Of a DNA stretch of 10,757 nucleotides, positions 5,955 to 10,757 are shown one piece after another. The translations under genes were made by a program, and so were the position numbers. The notes beneath the pieces are model-generated. The model was not told the origin of the DNA and made no database searches. It worked only from the letters and a program-made list of their open reading frames with translations. How positions within the stretch are numbered: the first letter of the stretch is position 1; the number at the start of each line of letters is the position of its first letter. This DNA comes from Paracoccaceae bacterium (GTDB taxonomy: Bacteria; Pseudomonadota; Alphaproteobacteria; Rhodobacterales; Rhodobacteraceae): NCBI GenBank assembly GCA_024304875.1, contig JAMWZF010000084.1, forward strand, positions 1 to 10,757, written 5' to 3'.

Positions 5955-6439
5955 TACTCCGCGTCGTCCATGCGCGTCGCGTTGACCTGCGCGTAGCCGG
6001 CGTCGCCGAGACGCGTGTAGAGGTCGAGCTGGGTCTCGAGGAAGTCGATATGACCCTCCTCGTCGGCCATCAGCTCCTCGAAGAGGTTCTTGGTGACGTA
6101 GTCGCCCACGGTCTCGCAGTGATCGCGGGCCTCGCGATAGAGCTCGCGCGCCTCGTGCTCGGCCGCGAGGTCGCATTCCAGCGTCTCCTTCGGCCCCTCG
6201 CCGATGCGCAGCGGGTCCAGCTTCTGCAGGTTCGGATGGCCCTCCAGGAAGATGATCCGCTCGATCAGGCGATCGGCGTGATTCATCTCCTCGATGCTTT
6301 CCTCGCGGCTCTTCTTGGCCATGTGGGCCAGGCCCCAGTCTTCCTGCAGGCGGTAGTGCAGCCAGTACTGGCTGACGGCGGTCAGTTCGCTACGCAGGGC
6401 CTTGTTGAGATATTCGAGGACCTTGGTGTCGCCTTTCAT
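5954..6439 (-). CDS. bfr: Bacterioferritin
   Basis: Haem-containing iron-storage protein that assembles into a 24-subunit cage, oxidising Fe(II) at a di-iron site in each subunit. The 161-residue product has the usual length. All ferroxidase ligands are at the canonical positions: Glu18, Glu51, His54, Glu94, Glu127 and His130. Met52, the haem ligand shared between two subunits, is also present. I chose the ATG at 6439 (MKGDTKVLEYL) because it has an AAGGAG ribosome site at the right distance; a GTG nine bases upstream would sit on that site. bfd lies upstream in the same direction and its frame overlaps bfr by 50 bases, suggesting coupled synthesis of store and release partner. The coding region ends in a tandem hairpin element. 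Confidence 0.98.
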   Translation of the reverse strand: MKGDTKVLEYLNKALRSELTAVSQYWLHYRLQEDWGLAHMAKKSREESIEEMNHADRLIERIIFLEGHPNLQKLDPLRIGEGPKETLECDLAAEHEARELYREARDHCETVGDYVTKNLFEELMADEEGHIDFLETQLDLYTRLGDAGYAQVNATRMDDAE

Positions 6440-6680
6440 CCGGCTCACTCCTTGTTGGCATGGGGGTCAGCGTAGGAGGCCCGGGCGGAATTTCCAAGGC
6501 GTCGTTGGCCCGCATCGCCGACAGGAACAGGGGCATGCAGCCACCGCAGTCGGCGGCCTTGCCGAGGGCGCGGTAGACTTTGCCGGGCGTGATGAGCGTC
6601 TCGGGATCCGCACGCCGCATCCAGTCGATGGCGGCGTCGATGTCGCGGTCGGTGATGTTCTGGCAGTGACAGACGATCAA
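6390..6680 (-). CDS. bfd: Bacterioferritin-associated ferredoxin
   Basis: Small [2Fe-2S] protein that docks on bacterioferritin and delivers electrons through its haem to release stored iron. Four cluster cysteines are visible: Cys4 and Cys6 in VCHCQNITD, Cys45 and Cys48 in ADCGGCM. The spacing between the pairs is longer than in the 64-residue E. coli protein because of an insertion around PETLITPGK (26-34). The start is taken as the TTG at 6680, giving the family beginning MIVCHCQN; no ATG is available in frame. A second in-frame TTG at 6746 would add 22 residues of atypical sequence and run through a 28-bp inverted repeat, so it is less likely. The last ~17 codons overlap the start of bfr in another frame; the C-terminal tail (from about residue 66) is unlike other Bfd proteins I know. 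Confidence 0.93.
   Translation of the reverse strand: MIVCHCQNITDRDIDAAIDWMRRADPETLITPGKVYRALGKAADCGGCMPLFLSAMRANDALEIPPGPPTLTPMPTRSEPDERRHQGPRISQQGPA
6448..6453 (-). promoter_or_regulatory. Ribosome site of bfr inside bfd
   Basis: AAGGAG on the minus strand, eight bases before the ATG at 6439. It excludes the GTG at 6448 as the start and lies within the bfd reading frame, so ribosomes finishing bfd pass over it. Confidence 0.7.
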
Positions 6681-6689
6681 CGGATCATT

Positions 6690-6717
6690 CCCGAGTATTT
6701 CGGTCAAAATACTCGGG
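6690..6717. repeat. 28-bp inverted repeat just upstream of bfd
   Basis: CCCGAGTATTT (6690-6700) and AAATACTCGGG (6707-6717) are perfect 11-base inverse complements with a 6-base centre. The element ends nine bases before the bfd TTG start. It could be a repressor operator (iron-responsive control would make sense for bfd-bfr), an mRNA hairpin near the ribosome site, or two head-to-head copies of the GAGTATTT motif that is frequent in Rhodobacterales intergenic DNA. I cannot choose among these from sequence. Confidence 0.7.
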
Positions 6718-6806
6718 CGACGCGGGGGCGCAAGGGATTCCGACAAACGCGGTCAACATTAGGCAGCGACATGCGGTCGCCCCGCGCCCGACCTCCGCGA
6801 CCGCGA

Positions 6807-7391
6807 TCACGCCTCCAGTTCGGCGTCCCAGTAGAGGAAATCCATCCAGCTGTCGTGCAGGTGGTTCGGCGGGAACTTGCGGCCGAGGTTGCGCAGCTGC
6901 TCCGCGCCCGGCGGGCGGGGCGGCTTGCGCAGGCTCAGACCCGACTGGCGCAGGCTCTTGGAGCCCTTGCGCAGGTTGCACTTCGAACAGGCGGCGACCA
7001 CGTTCTCCCAGCTGGTCACCCCGCCCCGGGCCCGCGGCACGACGTGGTCGAAGGTCAGATCGCCCTTGCTGCCGCAGTACTGGCAGCAGAATTCGTCCCG
7101 CAGAAAAAGATTGAAGCGCGTGAAGGCCACGCGCTTCTGGGGTTTGACGTAATCCTTGAGGACGACGACCGAGGGGATGCGAATGCGGGTCGAGGGACTT
7201 CGGACCCATTCGTCGTACTCGGCGACGATGTCGACCCGGTCGAGCCAGGCCGCCTTCACCGCCTCCTGCCAGGGCCAGAGGGACAGGGGGTAGTAGCTGA
7301 GCGGCCGATAGTCCGAGTTCAGGACCAGCGCGGGATGCTGTTTCAGCCCCGTGGGTTGCCTGACGAATTCCGTTCTGAAGTCACCGTCCAT
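6807..7391 (-). CDS. HNH endonuclease-family protein, stand-alone
   Basis: A 194-residue protein with a complete HNH nuclease domain in its C-terminal half: the zinc-knuckle pair Cys103-x2-Cys106 (CQYCG), Asp115-His116 (FDHVVPR), Asn130 (WENVVAAC), and the second pair Cys135-x2-Cys138 followed by Asn139. The N-terminal half (LVLNSDYRPLSYYPLSLWPWQEA, 22-44, positions of key aromatics) is the highly conserved extension shared by this single-copy alphaproteobacterial and wider bacterial family. It is not linked here to a restriction methylase, toxin, intron or phage gene, so a housekeeping role in DNA or RNA metabolism is more likely than defence, but the function is unknown to me. The ATG at 7391 (MDGDFRTEF) is preferred over a GTG at 7430 that would add a Gly/Arg-rich tail. 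It has its own candidate promoter. Confidence 0.9.
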   Translation of the reverse strand: MDGDFRTEFVRQPTGLKQHPALVLNSDYRPLSYYPLSLWPWQEAVKAAWLDRVDIVAEYDEWVRSPSTRIRIPSVVVLKDYVKPQKRVAFTRFNLFLRDEFCCQYCGSKGDLTFDHVVPRARGGVTSWENVVAACSKCNLRKGSKSLRQSGLSLRKPPRPPGAEQLRNLGRKFPPNHLHDSWMDFLYWDAELEA

Positions 7392-7477
7392 GCCGTCTGC
7401 CCCGCCTCTGCCCGGACCGCCCCGCGCCACCGGGGTCGGCCTCCTCGGACCGGGTGCCAGACCGGCCCTATATTTCG

Positions 7478-7505
7478 ACTATATCTGCGGCGCAGCGAAG
7501 GACAA
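7478..7505 (-). promoter_or_regulatory. Candidate promoter of the HNH gene
   Basis: On the minus strand TTGTCC (7500-7505) and TATAGT (7478-7483), separated by 16 bases, match sigma-70 hexamers at 4/6 and 5/6 positions. This AT-rich patch stands out in the surrounding GC-rich DNA and would give a leader of about 80 bases before the ATG at 7391. Confidence 0.45.
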
Positions 7506-7535
7506 GCCCTACATCTAGCCCGCGCCCGGGGCCTG

Positions 7536-7554
7536 GTTACGATGCCTGCGTAAC
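7536..7554. repeat. Small inverted repeat downstream of the GGDEF gene
   Basis: GTTACG and CGTAAC form a perfect 6-base inverted repeat around a 7-base centre in the 195-base gap between the GGDEF gene and the HNH gene. It lies 32 bases beyond the GGDEF stop codon. Without a U-run it is only a weak terminator candidate; an operator is equally possible. I see nothing else definite in this gap besides the HNH promoter. Confidence 0.35.
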
Positions 7555-7586
7555 GGGCAAGTGACGGGGTAGACAGGGGGGAAAGG

Positions 7587-8315
7587 TCAGGCGGCGTCCG
7601 GGGTCAGGACCAGCCGTGCACGGCCCTCTTCCTTGGCCCGGTAGAGCGCGGCGTCGGCCCGGTTCAGGGCGGCATCGGCGACCGTGCCGGCGCGCGCCAG
7701 GACCGCGCCCGCCGACATGGTGATCTGGACCCCGGCCTCCGCCGTCGCCCCGGCGCGGACCTCCACACCTTTGGTGAGAAGACGCGACAGCTCGTCCAGC
7801 CGCTCCGGTCCGGCGCCGGGCAGGAACATCACGAACTCCTCGCCGCCGAAGCGGCCGATGCCGTCCCCGACGCGCGACAGGGACCGCAGGTGCCTGGCCA
7901 CGGCCTGCAGGCAGATGTCCCCGACCGCATGCCCGTATGTGTCGTTCACGCGCTTGAAGTGATCCACGTCCAACAGCAGCAGGAGACCGTCCCGGTCGAT
8001 CCGGCCCCCCTGCGCCACGGCCTCCAGGAAGCCCCGCCTGTTGGGCAGGCCGGTGAGAAGGTCGGTGGCGGCAAGGTTGGCCAGTTGCCGCTGGAGCCGG
8101 TCGAGGTGCCGGACCACGAGGAGGACGACGACCACGAAGGGAGTCCCGACGATCGCGGCATCCCGCAGGATCACTCCCAACGTGTCGGCCCTTTGGCCAT
8201 GAAGGACCAGTTCTCGTGCATAGTTGAGCCCGCCGATCGCCGCGATGAGCAGCATCGCCTTCAGCGCGAAATCCATCCGATTCCGCGGCGCGAACACCGT
8301 CACCAATCGCTCCAC
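7587..8315 (-). CDS. Membrane diguanylate cyclase (GGDEF domain)
   Basis: Makes the second messenger cyclic di-GMP from two GTP at the inner membrane. The 242-residue protein has two predicted membrane helices (about 17-37 and 53-70), then a full GGDEF domain (about 80-240) with DLLTGLPNRRGF (85-96), the substrate block DVDHFKRVNDTYGHAVGD (116-133), the active-site GGEEF (157-161) and RVGD (148-151), five residues before it, which is an intact RxxD inhibitory site for product feedback. There is no recognisable extracytoplasmic sensor domain: the loop between the helices is only about 15 residues. The start is the GTG at 8315, supported by a GGGGAG ribosome site; Met14 is an alternative that would still keep both helices. 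It follows the cobalamin/alkA chain by 72 bases in the same direction. Confidence 0.94.
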   Translation of the reverse strand: MERLVTVFAPRNRMDFALKAMLLIAAIGGLNYARELVLHGQRADTLGVILRDAAIVGTPFVVVVLLVVRHLDRLQRQLANLAATDLLTGLPNRRGFLEAVAQGGRIDRDGLLLLLDVDHFKRVNDTYGHAVGDICLQAVARHLRSLSRVGDGIGRFGGEEFVMFLPGAGPERLDELSRLLTKGVEVRAGATAEAGVQITMSAGAVLARAGTVADAALNRADAALYRAKEEGRARLVLTPDAA

Positions 8316-8321
8316 CTTCCA

Positions 8322-8327
8322 CTCCCC
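8322..8327 (-). promoter_or_regulatory. Ribosome site supporting the GTG start of the GGDEF gene
   Basis: GGGGAG on the minus strand, six bases upstream of the GTG at 8315. No comparable site precedes the in-frame ATG at codon 14. Confidence 0.5.
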
Positions 8328-8387
8328 TGGCGCAGTTCCCCGCGGAGCAAGGTGGCGGAAAAGGATTGAGATCCGGTTAAGTCGGAC

Positions 8388-9059
8388 CTATCGGGAGTAG
8401 CCCAGCCGCTCGGCCAGGAAGGCGAGCGCCACCGACAATCCGTCCGGCGCGATGCCGTGGCGGGTGCCCTTCATGATGTGGGCGTAGACCTCTTTCCAGC
8501 CCGCCGCCTGCAGCGCCTCGGCCGCCTGCGGCAGGGACTGGACCGGCACCACCTCGTCCTGGTCGCCGTGGACCAGCAGCACCGGCGGGCGGCAGACCAC
8601 CTCGTCGGTCAGGAGCTCCGGCTCCAGCAGCCGGCCCGAGAAGGCGGCGAGGGCGGCGACCGGGTCCTCGCGCCGGGGCAGGACGTGAAGCGCCATCATG
8701 GTGCCCTGGGAGAAGCCGACGACGGCCACCTGCTCGGGCAGCAGGTCCTCGTCCACCATCACGCCGTCGAGGAAGGCGTTCAGGTCGTCCGCCGCGCGGT
8801 AGAGGCCCTGGCGGCTCTCCTCCTCGCTCGACCCGTCGATCCAGGGGATCGGAAACCACTGGAAGCCGCCGGGCGATCCGGGGCAGTCCTCGGGCGCATC
8901 GGGGGCCAGGAACAGCGTATCGGGCAGATGCTCGCCCAGGGGCTGGGCCAGCGAGAGAAGGTCGGCCCCGTTGGCCCCGTAGCCATGAAGGAAGATGACC
9001 GCCGAGCGCAGATCGCCCGAGAGGGGGGCCACCCGGCCCGCTTGCATCGCGCGTGTCAT
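8388..9059 (-). CDS. Serine carboxylesterase/phospholipase-family alpha/beta hydrolase
   Basis: A 223-residue alpha/beta-hydrolase of the acyl-protein-thioesterase/carboxylesterase family, probably cytosolic. Visible are the oxyanion-hole motif HGYGANG (25-31), the nucleophile elbow GFSQG (115-119, Ser117), the acid Asp168 in LVHGDQDEVVP, and the base His201 in RHGI: a complete catalytic triad. The natural substrate is not known; short-chain esters or lysophospholipids are typical for the family. The start ATG at 9059 overlaps the stop of alkA in the sequence ATGA, with a purine-rich GGAAGGGAT just upstream, so translation is probably coupled. Met5 (9047) is an alternative. It is the last gene of the cbiD-cobK-alkA chain. 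Confidence 0.93.
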   Translation of the reverse strand: MTRAMQAGRVAPLSGDLRSAVIFLHGYGANGADLLSLAQPLGEHLPDTLFLAPDAPEDCPGSPGGFQWFPIPWIDGSSEEESRQGLYRAADDLNAFLDGVMVDEDLLPEQVAVVGFSQGTMMALHVLPRREDPVAALAAFSGRLLEPELLTDEVVCRPPVLLVHGDQDEVVPVQSLPQAAEALQAAGWKEVYAHIMKGTRHGIAPDGLSVALAFLAERLGYSR

Positions 9060-9688
9060 CCGATCCCTTCCCGCTTCTTCCGTTCGGCGTAATAGGCCCA
9101 GAGCGCCCGCGCCGCAACCGATCGCCAGGGCGACCACGCCTCGGCCACCCGGCGCAATTGCCGTTCGGTCGGCCTTGCCTCCAGCCCAAGCAGCAGCCGC
9201 GCGCCCTCCTGCAGGGCCAGGTCGCCGGGGGCGAAGACATCCGCCCGGCCGAGCGAGAACATCGCGTAGATCTCGGCCGTCCAGCGCCCGATCCCGGGGA
9301 CGGCGGTGAGAGTCGTGAGGACCACGTCGGTCGGGGCCGTGCGCAGGGCGGGGTAGTCGATGCCGGCCGATGCGAGCGCGCGGGCGTAACGCTGTTTCGG
9401 CCGAGACAGGCCGACGGCCGCCAGCATCTCGCCCGGCGCCGCCAGGACAGCGGCCTCGGTGGTCAGCCCGGCGTCCACGCAGCGCGCCCAGATCGCCGCC
9501 GCGCTGGCGGTGCTGACCTGCTGGCTGACGATGGCGCCCAGAAGCTCTGCGAACCCGTCCGGCTTTCTGCGCAGAGGCAGCGGGTGCGACAGCGCCGGCG
9601 CAAACCGGGGGTCCGCCGCGGCCAGCCAGGCGGCCCCCTCGGCCACGCACTCCGGCCCCTCGATGATGCGTCCTACCCCATCGCCCAC
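9056..9688 (-). CDS. alkA: DNA-3-methyladenine glycosylase II-type (HhH-GPD)
   Basis: Base-excision repair enzyme that removes alkylated purines from DNA. The 210-residue protein shows the helix-hairpin-helix LTAVPGIGRWTAE (127-139) followed by VFAPGDLALQ (151-160), in which Asp156 corresponds to the catalytic aspartate of the HhH-GPD superfamily. LLGAIVSQQVST (49-60) is the conserved helix at the domain start. It lacks the N-terminal beta domain of the 282-residue E. coli AlkA, as is usual for the short alphaproteobacterial form. The start is a GTG at 9688 inside the end of cobK (16-base overlap), chosen because AGGAGG lies seven bases upstream; the open frame continues far upstream antisense-like through cobK and is not coding there. 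No Cys ligands of an iron-sulfur cluster are present, which argues against MutY/Nth. Confidence 0.93.
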   Translation of the reverse strand: MGDGVGRIIEGPECVAEGAAWLAAADPRFAPALSHPLPLRRKPDGFAELLGAIVSQQVSTASAAAIWARCVDAGLTTEAAVLAAPGEMLAAVGLSRPKQRYARALASAGIDYPALRTAPTDVVLTTLTAVPGIGRWTAEIYAMFSLGRADVFAPGDLALQEGARLLLGLEARPTERQLRRVAEAWSPWRSVAARALWAYYAERKKREGIG

Positions 9689-10395
9689 GCGATCGCCTCC
9701 TCCGCCGTCTCGACCATCGGCGCATCGGGCCGGGGCGGCCGGGCCAGCATCAGGACGGGGATCCCCAGCTCCCGCGCCGCCGTCAGCTTGGTCGCCGAGG
9801 CCGCGCCGCCGGCGTTCTTGACCACCAGCCAGTCGACGCCGAGGTCCCGGAACAGGGCCGTCTCGGCCTCGACCGAGAACGGCGGCCGCCCGGTCAGGAA
9901 GCGGCCTCCGCGGAAGGGAAAGTCGCCCTCGGGAGGGTCGATCTGGCGGCAGATGACCTCGCGCCCTTCCAGCGCCGCGAAGCGCTCCAGCCCCTGCCGG
10001 CCGGTGGCGAGGAAGACCGTGGCGCCGGGCGGGACGATCTCCGCCGCCCGCTCTTCCCGCGCGATCTCGGTCCAGCGGTCGTCGGGTCCCGGCCTCCACG
10101 GCGGCCGCAGGACCTGAAGGTAGGGCAGCCCCTCCTGCGCACAGAGCCGCGCCGTCCGGTCGGTGATCCGGTGGGCAAAGGGATGCGTCGCGTCCACGAC
10201 CCTGGTGATGCCCTCGTCCCGCACCACGCTCAGGAACCCCTCGGCCCCGCCAAAGCCGCCGGCCCTCGTGGGCACCGGCAGCCGCCGGGGATCGCGGGTC
10301 GCCCCGGCGAGGGAGGCGAGAACCGGCAGGCCCGCCGCGCCGAGACCGGCCGCGATGGCCCGTGCCTCGGCCGTGGCCGCCAGCAGCAGGATCAT
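9673..10395 (-). CDS. cobK: Precorrin-6A reductase
   Basis: NADPH-dependent reductase of the corrin ring (CobK/CbiJ family) that converts precorrin-6A to precorrin-6B in cobalamin biosynthesis. The 240-residue protein starts MILLLAATAEAR, a nucleotide-binding beginning (many relatives have GGTxEA where this has AATAEA), and shows DATHPFA (68-74) and VKNAGG...TK (192-203), the most conserved family segments. The ATG at 10395 overlaps the cbiD stop in the sequence ATGA, so the two are translationally coupled and clearly in one operon. alkA begins inside its last codons. Whether the native substrate is the metal-free (CobK) or cobalt-containing (CbiJ) intermediate cannot be read from the sequence. 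Confidence 0.95.
   Translation of the reverse strand: MILLLAATAEARAIAAGLGAAGLPVLASLAGATRDPRRLPVPTRAGGFGGAEGFLSVVRDEGITRVVDATHPFAHRITDRTARLCAQEGLPYLQVLRPPWRPGPDDRWTEIAREERAAEIVPPGATVFLATGRQGLERFAALEGREVICRQIDPPEGDFPFRGGRFLTGRPPFSVEAETALFRDLGVDWLVVKNAGGAASATKLTAARELGIPVLMLARPPRPDAPMVETAEEAIAWAMG
9696..9701 (-). promoter_or_regulatory. Ribosome site deciding the alkA start
   Basis: AGGAGG on the minus strand, within the cobK 3' end, seven bases before the GTG at 9688. It settles an otherwise ambiguous start, since no ATG is in frame nearby. Confidence 0.65.
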
Positions 10396-10757
10396 GCCCC
10401 GGCCCGCGCCAGAACCGTCCCCGCCCGGTCGATGACGACCACGTCCAGCGCCTCGGGCGGGGCGTCCCCGAACATCGCGAGGGCCTGCGCCCGGGCCTCG
10501 GCCGCGATGCGCTCGGCGAGCGGGGCACCGGCGATCTCGTGGGCGCCAAGAGCCGTCGTCGCCCCGGCCACCCGTGGATCGCCCAACCAGTCCGCCAAGC
10601 CCGCGAGGTCGACCTGGCTGCGGGCGGAATGCAGGTCCCCCGCCCCCTGCGCCAGCTTGGCCATCTTGCCGATGCCGCCGCCGATGGTGACCCGCGCGAC
10701 CGGGTGGCGGCGGAGATACTTGATCATCCCGCCCGCGAAATCGCCCATGTCGAGCAT
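10392..10757 (-). CDS. cbiD: Cobalt-precorrin-5B C1-methyltransferase, C-terminal part
   Basis: Partial gene: the frame is open to the right edge of the window, so the 5' end (roughly two thirds of a ~360-residue protein) lies outside. The visible 121 codons contain the strongly conserved CbiD segment MGDFAGGMIKYL (4-15), VTIGGGIGKMAKLAQG (23-38) and DLHSARSQVD (41-50). CbiD methylates C1 of the corrin ring after acetaldehyde loss. It belongs classically to the early-cobalt route, yet it stands beside cobK; several Rhodobacterales appear to use CbiD where Pseudomonas uses CobF. The Met at the window edge is internal, not a start. Confidence 0.94.
   Translation of the reverse strand: MLDMGDFAGGMIKYLRRHPVARVTIGGGIGKMAKLAQGAGDLHSARSQVDLAGLADWLGDPRVAGATTALGAHEIAGAPLAERIAAEARAQALAMFGDAPPEALDVVVIDRAGTVLARAGA

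Noticed and set aside
6702..6756. Two TTGACC (-35-like) hexamers upstream of bfd at 6751-6756 and 6702-6707 (minus strand)
   Set aside because: Neither has an acceptable -10 hexamer at 16-18 bases, so I do not call a promoter.
6807..7391. HNH gene as part of a defence island, homing element or toxin system
   Set aside because: No methyltransferase, immunity gene, intron, recombinase or direct repeats around it; neighbours are core metabolic genes.
9689..10549. Upstream extension of the alkA reading frame through cobK into cbiD, as if a 497-residue fusion
   Set aside because: The extension translates to Arg/Gly/Pro-rich sequence out of frame with cobK, which is clearly the real gene there; AGGAGG plus GTG at 9688 explain the true start.
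1..10757. CRISPR arrays, tRNA/rRNA genes, insertion sequences, attachment sites
   Set aside because: No regularly spaced repeats, no cloverleaf-like or rRNA segments, and no transposase or integrase coding region seen on either strand.

Overview
This GC-rich window looks like an ordinary chromosomal segment from an alphaproteobacterium of the order Rhodobacterales (Rhodobacter/Paracoccus relatives). The main reasons are the zwf, pgl and pgi set, a bacterioferritin-associated ferredoxin next to bacterioferritin, a very characteristic small HNH protein, CbiD beside CobK, and Rhodobacterales-like intergenic hairpins. The genus cannot be fixed from the sequence alone. I see no rRNA, tRNA, CRISPR array, transposase or phage gene.

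Left block (81-5822). The minus strand carries a ureohydrolase (agmatinase-like), zwf (glucose-6-phosphate dehydrogenase), pgl (6-phosphogluconolactonase) and pgi (glucose-6-phosphate isomerase). Together zwf, pgl and pgi take glucose-6-phosphate to 6-phosphogluconate (entry to the Entner-Doudoroff pathway) and connect it to fructose-6-phosphate. In relatives such as Rhodobacter sphaeroides these three lie in a row. Here a plus-strand pair, an SRPBCC (AHSA1-type) protein and a cysteine-free ArsR-type repressor, sits between pgl and pgi. A perfect palindrome GTTAGCGCTAAC lies just upstream of zwf, and a 10-of-12 match lies just upstream of pgi. They are good candidates for one LacI-type regulator (CceR is the known Rhodobacter candidate) that keeps the split genes co-regulated. 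The SRPBCC-arsR pair has two GCAACC-N4-GGTTGC operators laid over its own promoter, a plausible autorepression circuit.

Middle block (5927-7505). bfd and bfr (iron release and storage) form a minus-strand pair with overlapping reading frames, followed by a tandem-hairpin element. A 28-bp inverted repeat lies just before the bfd start. Upstream of it is a stand-alone HNH endonuclease-family gene with its own likely promoter.

Right block (7587-10757). A two-TM membrane diguanylate cyclase (GGEEF, with I-site) follows a tightly packed minus-strand chain: cbiD (5' end outside the window), cobK, alkA and a serine carboxylesterase. Their ends overlap by 4, 16 and 4 bases. This places a base-excision repair glycosylase and an esterase in the same transcript as cobalamin-ring genes.

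All stretches without a gene are under 200 bases. The best leads are regulatory: the two operator systems, the split zwf-pgl-pgi layout, and the bfd leader inverted repeat. I did not find a convincing novel multi-gene system.
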